A DNA stretch of 64,000 bases from Gilvimarinus gilvus (GCF_030518155.1 NZ_JAULRU010000514.1:62001-126000); one strand, 5' to 3'; positions 52,388-62,952 are shown, counted from the first letter of the stretch. The notes: generated from the sequence alone by a model not told the origin. Numbers and translations: made by a program.

Positions 52388-52469
52388 GAAGTGCCATTGG
52401 CCGCCGATTATTGGGCTTGCGAGTATAAGGCAGGCTCCAGATAGAGCCCGCCCTGAAGGTAAGAGAAGC

Positions 52470-53873
52470 TTATTTCGCGGTGGACTTCTGACGCGGAATA
52501 CCAAATCGTTGGCGCCTCTCCCACAGGCATTTTCGACTTACGCCCAGCTTTTTCGCCAGTTCAGTCTCACTCATAGTGTCTTGATGTTCCAATACGAAGC
52601 GTTGGAAATACTCTTCCAGTGACAGGTCTTCGCTAGGGTCCTGATGTCTGGGCGCAGTAGACAGGCGCTTAATACCTGCAGCATAGGGATCATCACCTTC
52701 GTCATGCTCGTCAAGGTGGACGAGGTCAAGGTCTATGTCGAGCAGTTCGTGGCCGATCTCTCGCTCGTCTTCACACAAGATAACGGCGCGCTGCATGGCA
52801 TTTTCGAGTTCACGCACATTGCCGGGCCAGGTGTAAGTGGTTATGGCCTGAATGGCTTCAGGTGAGAGTTTCAGGCTCGATTTGTTAAATTGATGGCAGT
52901 AGCGAATCAGCAGGGCTTCGGCGAGCTTTAGGATGTCGCGGCCGCGCTCGCGAAGCGGGGGCAGCTCTAGCTGTACGACGTTGATCCTAAAGTATAAATC
53001 TTCCCGAAATAGCCCCTCTTTGGCAAGCGCACGCAAATCCCGGTGAGTTGCTGCAACCAGACGCACATCTACTTTGCGAGACTCTACCGAGCCCAGCGGA
53101 CGCACTTCGCCCTCTTGCAGTACTCGGAGCAGGCGGGCTTGAGCTTCGAGAGGAAGCTCGCCAATTTCGTCGAGAAATAGCGTGCCACCATCGGCGGCCG
53201 CGACCAGCCCTTCGCGAGTACTCGCAGCGCCGGTAAAAGCCCCTTTTTCGTGACCAAATAGCTCTGATTCAATCAGGGTTTCGGGGATCGCGGCGCAGTT
53301 GACCGAAATCATCAACTCCTTCTGGCGCTTACTTTGTTCGTGCAGCGAGCGGGCAACCAGCTCTTTGCCGGTGCCGGTTTCACCGTGTACCAGTACGGTC
53401 GCGTCAGTAGGGGCGACCTTGGCGATACGCGAATACAGGCTTTTCATGACGTCCGAGGAGCCAATCATACCGCTGACTTTGTTGTCGCCGGTGTTGCCGG
53501 GCTGATTGGCTTTGATGCTGGCCTGAGCCTTGCCGATCACCCGTTTAACCGCGCTGACCATCTCGTCGTGATCAAAGGGCTTGGCGATGTAGTCCACCGC
53601 CCCCATGCGCATAGAGTCGACCGCCGAGCGCAGACTGGCGTAACTGGTCATGATCAGTACGGGCACGTCGCCCGCCAACTTGATTAGGTCGGTACCCGGA
53701 GCGCCGGGAAGGCGCAAATCGCTGATGATTAGGTCAAAATCCGTAATCGTAAATTTGGCTGTGGCCTCGCGTACCGAGGGCGCCTCGCTGACCTCATACT
53801 TGTTGCGTTCGAGCAGCTTGCGCAATGCGTTACGGATAATCGCTTCGTCTTCTACTACCAGGATTTTGCTCAT
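52470..53873 (-). CDS. cbrB: sigma-54-dependent response regulator CbrB
   Basis: 467 residues: receiver (about 1-120; acidic pocket VVEDE, phospho-site in LIISDLRLPG, KPFDHDE), AAA+ domain (GETGTGKELVARS, the sigma-54-binding GAFTGA loop in KGAFTGAASTREG, GGTLFLDEIGELPL) and a Fis-type HTH (MSETELAKKLGVSRKCLWER). Partner of CbrA 15 nt upstream; should activate the CrcZ-like gene directly downstream and carbon/nitrogen use genes. Confidence 0.95.
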   Translation of the reverse strand: MSKILVVEDEAIIRNALRKLLERNKYEVSEAPSVREATAKFTITDFDLIISDLRLPGAPGTDLIKLAGDVPVLIMTSYASLRSAVDSMRMGAVDYIAKPFDHDEMVSAVKRVIGKAQASIKANQPGNTGDNKVSGMIGSSDVMKSLYSRIAKVAPTDATVLVHGETGTGKELVARSLHEQSKRQKELMISVNCAAIPETLIESELFGHEKGAFTGAASTREGLVAAADGGTLFLDEIGELPLEAQARLLRVLQEGEVRPLGSVESRKVDVRLVAATHRDLRALAKEGLFREDLYFRINVVQLELPPLRERGRDILKLAEALLIRYCHQFNKSSLKLSPEAIQAITTYTWPGNVRELENAMQRAVILCEDEREIGHELLDIDLDLVHLDEHDEGDDPYAAGIKRLSTAPRHQDPSEDLSLEEYFQRFVLEHQDTMSETELAKKLGVSRKCLWERRQRFGIPRQKSTAK

Positions 53874-53888
53874 AGTACGTCTCGGACT

Positions 53889-56800
53889 CTATTGCTCTGT
53901 GCCACCTTCATAGCTCGCTTCCGATACGACGGGAGTACCGGTTAGCAGAGAATTAAGATGTCGGGGCAGCTTGATCAATATCTGTGCCCCGCGATTTCTG
54001 TCGCGATCTACCGGGCTGACAATATCCAGTGTGCCCCCGTGATCATCGACGATGCTGTATACCAAGGCCAAGCCAAGGCCGGTACCCTCTCCGGGGTCTT
54101 TTGTGGTGAAAAACGGTTCGAGGATCTGGTCAATATGCTCCTCGGCAATACCTTCGCCGTCGTCCGTAACGGTGATGGTGATATTGTCATCATCTTCAGA
54201 GCTTTCTAGGATAACACGTCCTTCCACCTCGCTGGCATCCCGGGCGTTGGACAAAAGGTTGATAAAGACCTGGATCATCTTCTGCTGGTCGCCGGCGATA
54301 ATGGCATTGACCGCGATTTCATTGTCATAGTAAACGTATTTTTTGTCTTTTTGCAGCGACAGGAGGGAGATGGCCTCGGCCGCGCACTCTCTGAGAATGA
54401 CGGCTTCAAAGGCACTTTTCTTGTTCTGTCCGCTGTGCGAATAGCTGACCAGCGACTGTACAATACGGGTGACGCGGTCCGTTTGGCTCAGAATCTGATC
54501 CGCGGTGTCCAGCACCTCGGGGTTGTCGGTGTCGTAGCGAAGGTTCTGGCAGAGACAGGCAATGCCCGTAATGGGGTTGCCAATTTCATGCGCGACACCG
54601 GCGGCGAGTCGCCCCACTGAGGCCAGACGCTCAGAGTGAATCAGCTCCTGCTCAAGCAGTTGGGTTTCGGTAACGTCCTCTAACAATATTACCTGGTCAT
54701 CTTCCACCTTGGCATAGCCAGGCTGAGGCACGCGGCGGCTGGAAGAGGGGCCTTCAATCGCGGCTTTGTGCAGACTGATCCAGTGCGGGCGCCCCCCCAG
54801 ATTAATTTCATGGCGATATAAGTGTGCGTCCTCGCCCTGGCTAAAGTTCCCCAACAGCTCACACCAAGGTTGCGCCAAATCGTCAAGGTGGGAGCCAATA
54901 ACGTCATCTGAAGTAATGCCTGTGAGCACAGCCATTGCCCGGTTCCACATCAGAATTTCTTTGTCGCGGCCCAGCGAGCACACCGCCATAGGCAGCTCTT
55001 GCAGCGTTTTGCGATGATACAGTCGCAAATTGTTTAACTCCGCGGCCATACCCGTTAAGTGGCTGCGGTACTGGGATAAGCGGTTTTCGATCAGGTTAAT
55101 ATCGACGGTATCGCGCGCCTCGGCCAGTTTATAGGGCAGGTGGTTGTCCATAATCTCGCCGGCAACGTGAATACCGATAAGGCCCGACAAGTTGGCCTCC
55201 AGTTGGTCGCGCAGGCGACGCAGCGCGTACGGGCGTCGCTCGGAAATGGACAGGCCGAGCTGGCGCAGTGCTAAATCTACCTCGCGACTGGCGGTTACCT
55301 TACCCAGTGGTTTAGCCAGCCGGCTTTTAAAGTCACCGGCCGAGTGTACATCCAGTGCCTGGCGTACCGGGTGGGATAACTCGTCGGCGGCGCACAGTTC
55401 GGCACTGTAGGCCTCTTCTTCGGTCTGGCGGGTTAACATCGACACCCCGACAAATATCAAGGTATTGAGGCCGAGAGAAATTAGGGTGATTTCACTCCAG
55501 TGGCTCATACCAACGCTGAGGCTGCCGTCGCCGAAGGGAACTGCAATGTCTTCGATTCCGGTCAACATTGGCACCAGCATGCCCACGGCCCATACAATGG
55601 TGCCGGCGGTTAAGCCCGCGATAACACCACGACGATTGCCTCGCATCCAAAAAACTATGGCAAAAATACCGGGCAAAAATTGCAGCGTTTCAATAAAGGC
55701 CACCAGCGCCAGATGAAATAAACTCTGGCGGTTGTCCAGCATCCAGTAAAACAGGTAGCCGCCCACAAACAGTGAGGTAATAACGGCGCGCCGTAGCCAA
55801 ACTAGCTGGCTGTAGATGTCCTGACGTCGGCGCAACCGCAAAAACGGCAACAGCCAGTGATTCATAACCATCGTGGACAGCGCCAGGGTGATTACCACCA
55901 CAGCGCCTGTGGATGCGGATAGGCCACCGATAAAGGCGATAATCGTTAAAACGGGAGATTCCGCCAATATGGGAACGCCAATGGTGAAATACTGGGCCGG
56001 CAACGGCACCGATAATTCAAACCCAGCCCAGAGAATAGGGAATATCGGCAGCGCCAGGAACAGTAAGAATAAGGGGAAGGCCCAGGTCACGGTGCGGGTG
56101 TTGCGCAAGATAGGATTTTCAGCCACGCCCATATGAAAAATATGCGGCATGGTGACAGCGGTGGCGACAAACACCAGCAATAGCGTGTGCGAGGCACCTT
56201 CGCGAATGGGTGAGTGCAATAGCGCTAAATTTTCCGGGTTGCGTTCCAGCCAGTTTTCCAGCCCGCCAAAGCCGTCAAAGACGCCGTATACAGCCAACAG
56301 GCCAATGGCCATCAACGAGAAGACTTTAATCAGCGATTCAAATGCCATGGCGGTTATCAGGCCGCGATGACGCTCCCGATTGGAACCAAATAGCACCGTG
56401 AACAGCGCCAGAATACCGCAGTAGGTTAGTGCCATCAGGTCTTTGAAGGTGAGGCCCGTACCGACAACCGGAATCGCCGGGTCCCGGCTCACGGTCAGAA
56501 TATGCATGGTGTCGGCAATGGCCTGAATTTGCAGGGCCATTAATGGCAATATACCCAATAGCATGCACAGGGTGGTGAGCGCGCCGATACCGTGGCTGTG
56601 ATAGCGAAATACCAATAAATCCGCTAGCGAGTGAACCTGGTGGCGTCGCGCCAATTCGGTAATGGGCTCCAGCAGCACCGGGGCAAACAAAAACAGAGCG
56701 CCAGTGCCCAGATAATAGGCCAGCGCGCCGTAGCCAAACTGAAAGGCGAGGTCGATGACGCCGTAAAATGCCCAGGCGCTGGCAAAAATACCGAGCGACA

Positions 56801-56930
56801 TAACGTAGGTAATGGGGTGCTCGGTTATCTTGCGGGGGATCCAGTCGCGCTCAGTGAGAGTGGCTATGCCGAAGATAACCAGAAGGTAAAGCAGGCACAG
56901 CAGGGCAACGTGCGTCAGTTCGAAAGTCAT
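53889..56930 (-). CDS. cbrA: sensor histidine kinase CbrA with SLC5 transporter-like domain
   Basis: 1013 residues: N-terminal sodium/solute-symporter-like domain with about 13 membrane segments (1-510), a linker of STAC type (550-650), a PAS domain ([20 protein letters not shown]), HisKA with phospho-His in [16 protein letters not shown], and HATPase_c (N-box [31 protein letters not shown]). CbrA senses carbon/nitrogen status, and its Pseudomonas form can bind histidine. Start codon overlaps the cbrX stop (ATGA). Confidence 0.95.
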   Translation of the reverse strand: MTFELTHVALLCLLYLLVIFGIATLTERDWIPRKITEHPITYVMSLGIFASAWAFYGVIDLAFQFGYGALAYYLGTGALFLFAPVLLEPITELARRHQVHSLADLLVFRYHSHGIGALTTLCMLLGILPLMALQIQAIADTMHILTVSRDPAIPVVGTGLTFKDLMALTYCGILALFTVLFGSNRERHRGLITAMAFESLIKVFSLMAIGLLAVYGVFDGFGGLENWLERNPENLALLHSPIREGASHTLLLVFVATAVTMPHIFHMGVAENPILRNTRTVTWAFPLFLLFLALPIFPILWAGFELSVPLPAQYFTIGVPILAESPVLTIIAFIGGLSASTGAVVVITLALSTMVMNHWLLPFLRLRRRQDIYSQLVWLRRAVITSLFVGGYLFYWMLDNRQSLFHLALVAFIETLQFLPGIFAIVFWMRGNRRGVIAGLTAGTIVWAVGMLVPMLTGIEDIAVPFGDGSLSVGMSHWSEITLISLGLNTLIFVGVSMLTRQTEEEAYSAELCAADELSHPVRQALDVHSAGDFKSRLAKPLGKVTASREVDLALRQLGLSISERRPYALRRLRDQLEANLSGLIGIHVAGEIMDNHLPYKLAEARDTVDINLIENRLSQYRSHLTGMAAELNNLRLYHRKTLQELPMAVCSLGRDKEILMWNRAMAVLTGITSDDVIGSHLDDLAQPWCELLGNFSQGEDAHLYRHEINLGGRPHWISLHKAAIEGPSSSRRVPQPGYAKVEDDQVILLEDVTETQLLEQELIHSERLASVGRLAAGVAHEIGNPITGIACLCQNLRYDTDNPEVLDTADQILSQTDRVTRIVQSLVSYSHSGQNKKSAFEAVILRECAAEAISLLSLQKDKKYVYYDNEIAVNAIIAGDQQKMIQVFINLLSNARDASEVEGRVILESSEDDDNITITVTDDGEGIAEEHIDQILEPFFTTKDPGEGTGLGLALVYSIVDDHGGTLDIVSPVDRDRNRGAQILIKLPRHLNSLLTGTPVVSEASYEGGTEQ

Positions 56931-57097
56931 GAGGGCTTTTTACGGGCCTGTACGGCGTAGGCAATAATGATCACGATCACCCACATTATGTAGGGGCGAT
57001 ACCAGGCGCCCTCGGGATTGACGATCCACGTAAATAGCGTGGGCGAAAATATGTAGGCGATCAGCAGCAGCAGTATGACCAGTCGTTGGTTATTCAT
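56927..57097 (-). CDS. cbrX: CbrX-like small membrane protein
   Basis: 56 residues, too short for usual ORF cut-offs. It starts MNNQRLVILLLLIAYIFSP, then WIVNPEGAWYRPYIMWV, a second hydrophobic segment VIVIIIAYAVQ and a basic end ARKKPS: two membrane segments. It overlaps both neighbours by four bases (ATGA at gluQ-cbrX and at cbrX-cbrA), so cbrA translation is probably coupled through it. A small ORF in this position, called cbrX, is described upstream of cbrA in Pseudomonas. Confidence 0.85.
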   Translation of the reverse strand: MNNQRLVILLLLIAYIFSPTLFTWIVNPEGAWYRPYIMWVIVIIIAYAVQARKKPS

Positions 57098-58011
57098 GAT
57101 GGTGTTAGCGGCAAGATTTGTCCTGCGCCCTTGAGTACCTCTTTATCCCAGTGCGTTTGTGCCCACGTCAACAAAGTGGTGAGCGACGTCCTTTGCAACT
57201 CCTGTGGGGGATTTTGCCTCAGAAACACCAGTGCTCGCCAGATGTTTATTGTTGCATCGGCATTATTGAGGGCGGGCGCGTGATTCTGTTTGCTGAGTTT
57301 TAGTCCGTTAATGGCGGCTACAGGGACGTGAGAATAAGCCGGTATGGACTTGTGCAAGATTTCAAAAAAGCGAATTTGACGGGCGGTGACTGGCAGTAGA
57401 TCGGCTCCCCGCACAATATGGGTAACCCCTTGGTGCAAATCGTCCAGAACCACGGCGAGCTGATAGCCAAACAAACCGTCTTTGCGGCGCACTACGGCGT
57501 CGCCAACTTCTAGTGCTAAATCCTGAACTTGCTCGCCCTGGATGCTATCGATAAAGCGCACCTGGTGGGGCAGGCTTGTCAGTGAGCCAGGCAAGTCATA
57601 AAGCTTTAGTCGCAGTGCAAGCTCTGCCTTATTCTCAGCACCCTGGCGGCATTGACCGTTGTAGATTCCGCCCATGGCTTTAATGTGTTGCCGGGTGCAG
57701 CTGCAGGGGTATATCAGTCCCAGTTGGGTGAGCTCTTCGAGGTGCGCCAGATAGGCTTCGCTGCGGCTGCTCTGCCATAGCACGTCGCCATCCCAGGTGA
57801 GGCCGTGCTGCTCAAGGGTGTGCAGAATAAGGTCGCCCGCGCCGGGCATTTCTCGGGGAGGGTCAATGTCATCAATACGAATTAACCAGCGGCCGCCCGA
57901 TTTGCGTGCATCCAGGAAGCTGGCCAGAGCCGCGACTAGCGAGCCGAAATGTAGCGGCCCAGACGGTGAGGGGGCAAAGCGTCCGGTGTATGGGGAGGTT
58001 TGATCAGGCAC
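57094..58011 (-). CDS. gluQ: glutamyl-Q tRNA(Asp) synthetase
   Basis: 305 residues. A truncated GlxRS that glutamylates queuosine 34 of tRNA-Asp. RFAPSPSGPLHFGSLVAAL with the HFGS (HIGH-type) signature, a CSCTRQHI zinc-type Cys cluster, and LSKQNHAP (KMSKS-type). No anticodon-binding domain. Between dksA and cbrX, the Pseudomonas order. A GC-rich hairpin (58022-58040) separates it from dksA. Confidence 0.95.
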   Translation of the reverse strand: MPDQTSPYTGRFAPSPSGPLHFGSLVAALASFLDARKSGGRWLIRIDDIDPPREMPGAGDLILHTLEQHGLTWDGDVLWQSSRSEAYLAHLEELTQLGLIYPCSCTRQHIKAMGGIYNGQCRQGAENKAELALRLKLYDLPGSLTSLPHQVRFIDSIQGEQVQDLALEVGDAVVRRKDGLFGYQLAVVLDDLHQGVTHIVRGADLLPVTARQIRFFEILHKSIPAYSHVPVAAINGLKLSKQNHAPALNNADATINIWRALVFLRQNPPQELQRTSLTTLLTWAQTHWDKEVLKGAGQILPLTPS

Positions 58012-58055
58012 TGGGCAATCCCGGGCGCGCAGCGCCCGGTGCTAGAGGGCTAAAA

Positions 58056-58499
58056 TTAGCCGCCTATTTGCTTTTCTTTGATCTCGTCCAGTGTTTTACA
58101 GTCAACACACAAGGTCGCTGTAGGACGAGCTTCGAGGCGACGAATACCGATCTCTACGCCGCAAGCGTCGCAGAATCCGTAATCTTCGTTTTCAATCAGC
58201 TCTAAGGTCGAGTCGATTTTCTTGATCAACTTGCGCTCGCGATCGCGGGTGCGAAGTTCCAGACTAAACTCTTCTTCCTGACTGGCACGATCTGCCGGGT
58301 CGGGGAAATTAGCGGCTTCGTCTTTCATGTGGCTCATGGTGCGGTCGACTTCTTCCATCAACTCTCTTCGCCAGGCCAGCAGCAGGTTTTGGAAATGCTC
58401 CAGCTGCTTCTCATTCATATATTCTTCGCCTTTCTTCTCCTTGTAAGGCGAAAAAGTACGCAGCGTGTAACTTTCTGCTTGAGCTGAATTATTGGGCAT
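58056..58499 (-). CDS. dksA: RNA polymerase-binding transcription factor DksA
   Basis: 147 residues from ATG 58499 ([20 protein letters not shown]), with GAGAGG upstream; the frame is open to 58580 but the extra 27 residues are not DksA-like. Coiled-coil tip [23 protein letters not shown] with the acidic DPADRA residues needed for function, and zinc finger C-x2-C ... C-x2-C (CDACG, CVDC). Works with ppGpp on rRNA and stringent promoters. Confidence 0.97.
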   Translation of the reverse strand: MPNNSAQAESYTLRTFSPYKEKKGEEYMNEKQLEHFQNLLLAWRRELMEEVDRTMSHMKDEAANFPDPADRASQEEEFSLELRTRDRERKLIKKIDSTLELIENEDYGFCDACGVEIGIRRLEARPTATLCVDCKTLDEIKEKQIGG

Positions 58500-58758
58500 A
58501 GTGCAACGCCTCTCGATCTCCTGTAGCCGGTGCGCTGTATACGCGACCAGTGAATGGTTACTTGTTGTGCCACTCGACACTTCGCCAACATTCCGCCCCT
58601 AATTTGGGCCCCATTTGGGGAGACAACCGCGGAAGGACAGCGAAGCTACCAGATTCATCGGAACTGCGCCAGTTTTTTTTACATTTTTAGCCTCCGTTGC
58701 TTAACCCGGGAGCGGGTCCGGTTGGCGTATAATATTTGATTTCCCGGTTGAGACGGCT

Positions 58759-59469
58759 ATGCAAGATATGAAACCTTGGGCCAAAGGGCGCTTAATAAAG
58801 CGTTACAAACGATTTTTGGCCGACGTAGAAACCAGCGATGGCAATCAAATAACCATTCACTGCCCCAATACCGGCTCGATGCGTAACTGCATTGCCGAGG
58901 GCAGCGCTTGCTGGTATTCCGAGTCTGACAGCAAAACCCGCAAGTACCCGCACACCTGGGAGGTAGCCACCACCCCGGAGGGCGATTTGGCCGGTATCAA
59001 CACCAATCGCGCCAATCATCTGGTGCGCGAAGCGCTTGTGGCGGGTGTCGTTAAGCCGCTCGCTGGGTTTGAGCAATTGCGCAGCGAAGTAAAGTACGGC
59101 AACGAGAATTCGCGGATCGATTTTCTCCTGACCGGTGCGCACGGCGATTGCTATGTTGAGGTCAAAAACGTCACCCTCAAAGAACAGGGGTGTGGCTATT
59201 TTCCCGATGCAGTCAGTACCCGTGGCGTAAAGCACTTGCGGGAATTGATGCACGTTAAGGCGCTTGGTCATCGCGCGGTTTTACTGTTTTGTGTACAGCA
59301 CAGTGGCATCGATAGGGTGAAGCCGGCGGATCATATTGATTCCACTTACGGTGCCGTGTTGCGCGAAGCTCAGACGGCGGGTGTTGAGCTGTTAGCTTAT
59401 AGCGCCGAATTGTGTCCAGCCCAAAGCCGTATCGAGTTGACGCACGAAGTGCCGGTAGAGCTCGAATGA
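58759..59469 (+). CDS. sfsA: sugar fermentation stimulation protein SfsA
   Basis: 236 residues. [19 protein letters not shown] with an OB-fold start, [10 protein letters not shown], and the nuclease-like core RIDFLLTG ... [12 protein letters not shown] (E-x-K). The family binds DNA or nucleotides; function uncertain. Divergent from dksA, as in many gammaproteobacteria. Confidence 0.94.
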   Translation: MQDMKPWAKGRLIKRYKRFLADVETSDGNQITIHCPNTGSMRNCIAEGSACWYSESDSKTRKYPHTWEVATTPEGDLAGINTNRANHLVREALVAGVVKPLAGFEQLRSEVKYGNENSRIDFLLTGAHGDCYVEVKNVTLKEQGCGYFPDAVSTRGVKHLRELMHVKALGHRAVLLFCVQHSGIDRVKPADHIDSTYGAVLREAQTAGVELLAYSAELCPAQSRIELTHEVPVELE

Positions 59470-59481
59470 CTTTTTCTGGTA

Positions 59482-59829
59482 CTAAGGCCGCGGCGGCTCA
59501 AGGTAGAGGGCGCCATCGCGCTCGACTGTGGCCACTGCAATTAATGATTGGCCATTGCAGGGGCCAGCGATACATTGGCCCGTATCAAGGGTAAATAAAG
59601 CGCCATGATTGGCGCACTGAATCAGGCTTTTGTCGCTGGTCAAAAACTGGTCTGGCACCCACTCCAGGGGAATAAACGCGTGCGGGCAGAGGTTGCGGTA
59701 AGCAAATACGTGCCCCCCTTTGCGCACGGCAAATACAGGGTAGGGGGCGCCATTTATTTGCGGTGCAAATCCGCGGCTTGCGCCCTCTGCCAGCGCGTCA
59801 CTCGCGCATAGCGCGATCAGTTCTGTCAT
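59482..59829 (-). CDS. Rieske [2Fe-2S] domain protein
   Basis: 115 residues, soluble, no signal. Cluster ligands: C-x-H in YRNLCPHAFIPL and C-x2-H in IQCANHGALFTL. Small stand-alone ferredoxin of the nitrite-reductase-small-subunit/dioxygenase type; partner unknown. Starts 3 nt after the protease gene, and is convergent with sfsA. Confidence 0.88.
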   Translation of the reverse strand: MTELIALCASDALAEGASRGFAPQINGAPYPVFAVRKGGHVFAYRNLCPHAFIPLEWVPDQFLTSDKSLIQCANHGALFTLDTGQCIAGPCNGQSLIAVATVERDGALYLEPPRP

Positions 59830-59832
59830 AAA

Positions 59833-60903
59833 TCAATCCAACTGCGGTTCGGCAAGTGTTACCGATGTCTGCTCCAGGCGCCCATCTCTGACGAAGTGAA
59901 CAACGATTTCATCGCCTGGTTGGCGCGCCTCTAAGACGGTAAGAAATTCATCCTGATTGCGCGTGGGGGTGTCGTCAAGTGCAATAACGATATCACCTAA
60001 TTCGACCCGCCCCCAGCTACCGCGCCTGGCACCGCGCAAACCGGCCAGCGCCGCAGGATAGCCCGGAGCTACATGGAGTAAGGCGACACCCTCGACGCCC
60101 GCCTTGCGGGACCAGTAAGCCGGGGCAAACTCAACGCCAAACACTGGCCGCACCAGGCGCCCAAATTCAATGAGCTGCGGCACAATCTCTTTGACGATAT
60201 TGACAGGTATTGCAAAGCCAATACCCGCAGACGCGCCACTGGGGCTGTAGATCATGGTGTTAACGCCAATCAGCTCACCCTCAGAGTTGAGCAGAGGGCC
60301 ACCTGAGTTGCCGGGGTTAATGGCGGCGTCCGTTTGAATAACGTTGCGTATTTTGCGTTGATTGGGGGCTTCAATCTCGCGCCCCAGGGCGCTGACTATA
60401 CCGGTGGTTAAGGTGGCGTCGAGGCCAAAGGGGTTGCCAATGGCAAGTACCTTGCGGCCTACGACCAACTCGTTGGAATCACCCACGGGCAGTGCCCGCA
60501 ATTTGTCTTTGGGCGCGTCAATTTTAAGCACGGCGAGATCTTTATCGGCCGCCAGGCCCACTACCTTTGCCGGCCAGCTGGATTGATCGGGTAACGTAAT
60601 AGAAACTTGCAGGGCTCCCTCCACCACATGGTAGTTGGTAACTATGTAACCTTCCTCACTCCAGACAAAGCCTGTACCCGCTCCGCGGGGGATGGACAGC
60701 AAATCGTAGGAACGGCGATCTCGCACTACTTGTAGGCGGTTAACGTACACCACAGAAGGGCTGGCAAATTCGAAAATTTCAATGGTGTTGCGCTCGTCAT
60801 CCGTGGCAAATTCTGGCGCCGCCATGGCGGCGCTGGCAATGAAAACCGCTATCAGCCAAGCCAGTACATACCCGAGCCTACGGCTTTGAATGAGAGCTGA
60901 CAT
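59833..60903 (-). CDS. HtrA/Deg-type serine protease with one PDZ domain
   Basis: 356 residues, signal or N-terminal anchor (YVLAWLIAVFIASAAMA). Trypsin-like triad: His in VTNYHVVEG, Asp in DKDLAVLKID, Ser in NPGNSGGPLL; one PDZ (PVFGVEFAP ... EIVVHFVRDG). Size and single PDZ resemble DegS, but it is in an htpX-Rieske cluster rather than with degP. Probably envelope quality control together with HtpX, 2 nt upstream. Confidence 0.92.
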   Translation of the reverse strand: MSALIQSRRLGYVLAWLIAVFIASAAMAAPEFATDDERNTIEIFEFASPSVVYVNRLQVVRDRRSYDLLSIPRGAGTGFVWSEEGYIVTNYHVVEGALQVSITLPDQSSWPAKVVGLAADKDLAVLKIDAPKDKLRALPVGDSNELVVGRKVLAIGNPFGLDATLTTGIVSALGREIEAPNQRKIRNVIQTDAAINPGNSGGPLLNSEGELIGVNTMIYSPSGASAGIGFAIPVNIVKEIVPQLIEFGRLVRPVFGVEFAPAYWSRKAGVEGVALLHVAPGYPAALAGLRGARRGSWGRVELGDIVIALDDTPTRNQDEFLTVLEARQPGDEIVVHFVRDGRLEQTSVTLAEPQLD

Positions 60904-60905
60904 GA

Positions 60906-61799
60906 TTACCCTCCCTGCTGCAGCGCTCGAATGCGCTCTTCCAGCGGTGGGTGGCTGGCGAACAGTTTCGCCATGTTTTGCGAAAAGCCGCTGGAAATGC
61001 CAAAGGCCTTCATGCTTGAGGGCATAGAACTTTGTGCCCCGGCTTGCGTTTCCGCCTGCAGGCGCTGTAGCGCCCGAATCATACCGGCCCGGCTGGCAAG
61101 GTTGGCACCGGCTTGGTCGGCGCGGTATTCGCGATAGCGCGAGAAGGCCATAACGATCATGGAGGCCAAAAACGCCAGAACAATTTCAGCGACAAAGGTC
61201 ACGACATAGTAGCCAATACCTAGCCCACGCTCGGTCTTAAACACGACGCGGTCAACCGTATGTCCGATAATCCGGGCAAAGAACATAACGAACGTGTTCA
61301 CGACGCCCTGTATCAGTGTCAAGGTAACCATATCGCCATTCGCCACATGGCCAATTTCGTGAGCCAGCACAGCCCGGGCCTCTTCGCGATCGAAGCGCTG
61401 TAACAAGCCGGCGCTGACCGCCACCAGTGACTTGTTACGGTTCCAGCCGGTGGCAAAGGCATTGGCTTCCGGGGCGGGGAAAATACCCACTTCGGGCATA
61501 CCGATGCCGGCTTTTTGCGACAGCTCGGCGACAGTGTCCAGTAGCCACTTTTGCTCGGCTGTTCTGGGGGTATCAATGATCTGAGTACCTGTGGTTTTTT
61601 TAGCGATAAATTTAGACAAGAATAGGGATATAAATGAGCCGCTAAAGCCAAATACCGCGCAAAATATCAGCAACGATTTAAGGTTAAGCCCGCTTCCGGA
61701 CTCATCCAGAATATGGTTAACCCCAAGTAGGTTTAGGGTGATACTGGCGACAACCAAGACGCCAATGTTGGTTAACAAAAACAAACCAATTCGCAACAC
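60906..61799 (-). CDS. htpX: membrane zinc metalloprotease HtpX
   Basis: 297 residues from GTG 61799 ([20 protein letters not shown] when read as Met), with GAGGAG 8 nt upstream; the ATG at 61925 would add 42 unrelated residues. Two N-terminal membrane helices, [10 protein letters not shown] (zinc HExxH), two further helices and EYRADQAGA with the third ligand. Degrades damaged membrane proteins. First gene of htpX-protease-Rieske. A Fur-box RNA or leader lies upstream. Confidence 0.95.
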   Translation of the reverse strand: MLRIGLFLLTNIGVLVVASITLNLLGVNHILDESGSGLNLKSLLIFCAVFGFSGSFISLFLSKFIAKKTTGTQIIDTPRTAEQKWLLDTVAELSQKAGIGMPEVGIFPAPEANAFATGWNRNKSLVAVSAGLLQRFDREEARAVLAHEIGHVANGDMVTLTLIQGVVNTFVMFFARIIGHTVDRVVFKTERGLGIGYYVVTFVAEIVLAFLASMIVMAFSRYREYRADQAGANLASRAGMIRALQRLQAETQAGAQSSMPSSMKAFGISSGFSQNMAKLFASHPPLEERIRALQQGG

Positions 61800-61896
61800 G
61801 GTGATTACTCCTCGAAAACCGTTAGTCAAAGGGGTATATGACGTCGATTTGGAGGTTTTCAATAGTGTGAGAATTAGACTGGGACGTTGGGGGTGG

Positions 61897-62057
61897 AGAA
61901 AAGTGGCCGCCCGCAGGCGGCCCAAGCAACCGTGATTAGCCTGGGTACTGTAGCAGTACCCGTTGATTTGCCACCTAAAACGGCAAATCAGAGGAGAAGA
62001 TCAGACAATAGACTTGCAGGAATATTGGCCGATCACTGTCAGTGCTAAGCTGACAGT
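61897..62057 (-). ncRNA. candidate Fur-controlled small RNA (or attenuated htpX leader)
   Basis: Downstream of a Fur-box promoter, the minus strand encodes four hairpins in 161 nt: ACTGTCAG/CTGACAGT (62057-62035), GATTTGCC/GGCAAATC (61989-61965), GGGTACTG/CAGTACCC (61961-61943) and GGCCGCC/GGCGGCC (61922-61905), the last followed by ACTTTTC as a terminator. Between the first and second lies an exposed C/U-rich stretch TCTTCTCCTCTG (62000-61989), complementary to ribosome-binding sites. That is the layout of an iron-responsive RNA such as RyhB/PrrF in function, though I see no sequence match. If the terminator is leaky it may instead be the htpX leader. Confidence 0.6.
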
Positions 62058-62062
62058 TATGT

Positions 62063-62092
62063 AACGATAATCATTATCATTAAGGTTGTCAA
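62063..62092 (-). promoter_or_regulatory. Fur box overlapping a sigma-70 promoter
   Basis: The minus strand reads TTGACA (62092-62087), a 17-bp spacer, TATCGT (62069-62064). The spacer and -10 contain AATGATAATGATTATCGTT (62081-62063), close to the 19-bp Fur consensus. Nothing else is annotated in 61923-62163. Confidence 0.75.
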
Positions 62093-62163
62093 CCCTAATA
62101 GGCTGGATTGCTTATTAGGGCAATAAATTGGTTGCCGGCGATAAAGCTTAGAGTGATGGCGAT

Positions 62164-62952
62164 CTAAGCGTCTTGAAGATTGGATATTTGGTGGTTCAAC
62201 TGCTTGATTTTATCCGCCATTTCTTCAATTAAGCCTATGCAGATGTGGGGCTGGTGTTCAACCAGTTCAATAAACTCTTCCTTGCGCACGGTAAGTACCG
62301 TGCAGTCGCTGGTAGCGACTACGCTGGCGATACGTTTTTGTCCGGTAAATACGGCCAGAGCGCCAAATATTTCGTCGTTATGAATTTGTCCAACTCTGAC
62401 CTCGTCGCAGTAGGCCTCGGCATTACCTTCGAGCAGAGTGTAAACCAAGTCTGCCTCGTCGCCCTGACGAATAATGGTTTCTCCGGCGCTGAAGTGCAAA
62501 AATCCGGCACTGGGCTGGAACTCTTTGCGAATTTCCTGACTTAAGGCGAGTTGGTACCAACCGCTGAGGGCGACCAGATAATAGCTCCAGAGTTTTTGTA
62601 AGCTGTCTGTGGAGTTGACGTGGTGAATAAGCTCGTCACGTTCAATGGGCAAAACCGTGATTGCTTCTGCCGATGAGAGCTGACCGGCGGGGAGGTTCAG
62701 CATGCGCTGCAGGCCAATAAGATCTCCCGGCTCAAAAATGACCACACGTTTGCCATTGAGCTCGCAATTGACCTGGCCTTGTTCGATCAAGTAAACCGTC
62801 GCCGGGCTGGCGTCGGCAAAAAGCCGGTCTGCTGCGGGTATGGAGACCGAAGTCGAGGCCGGGCGCAGATCATCCATTAGACTACGGGTGATACTGTGAA
62901 TTTTTTGACCGAGGTTGGTCAATTCGTCGAGTTCATGCGCCGGTAATTGCAT
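62164..62952 (-). CDS. cyclic nucleotide-binding domain protein (two cNMP-type folds, no HTH)
   Basis: 262 residues. A degenerate cNMP-binding fold in the N-terminal half (VYLIEQGQVNCELNGKRV, FEPGDLIGLQRML) and a more typical one in the C-terminal half (HFSAGETIIRQGDEADLVYT, DEIFGALAVFTGQKR, ATSDCTVLTVRKEEF). The phosphate-binding cassette is not canonical, so ligand binding is uncertain. No DNA-binding domain. Role unknown; regulatory scaffold or motility/type IV pilus signalling proteins look like this. Confidence 0.82.
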   Translation of the reverse strand: MQLPAHELDELTNLGQKIHSITRSLMDDLRPASTSVSIPAADRLFADASPATVYLIEQGQVNCELNGKRVVIFEPGDLIGLQRMLNLPAGQLSSAEAITVLPIERDELIHHVNSTDSLQKLWSYYLVALSGWYQLALSQEIRKEFQPSAGFLHFSAGETIIRQGDEADLVYTLLEGNAEAYCDEVRVGQIHNDEIFGALAVFTGQKRIASVVATSDCTVLTVRKEEFIELVEHQPHICIGLIEEMADKIKQLNHQISNLQDA

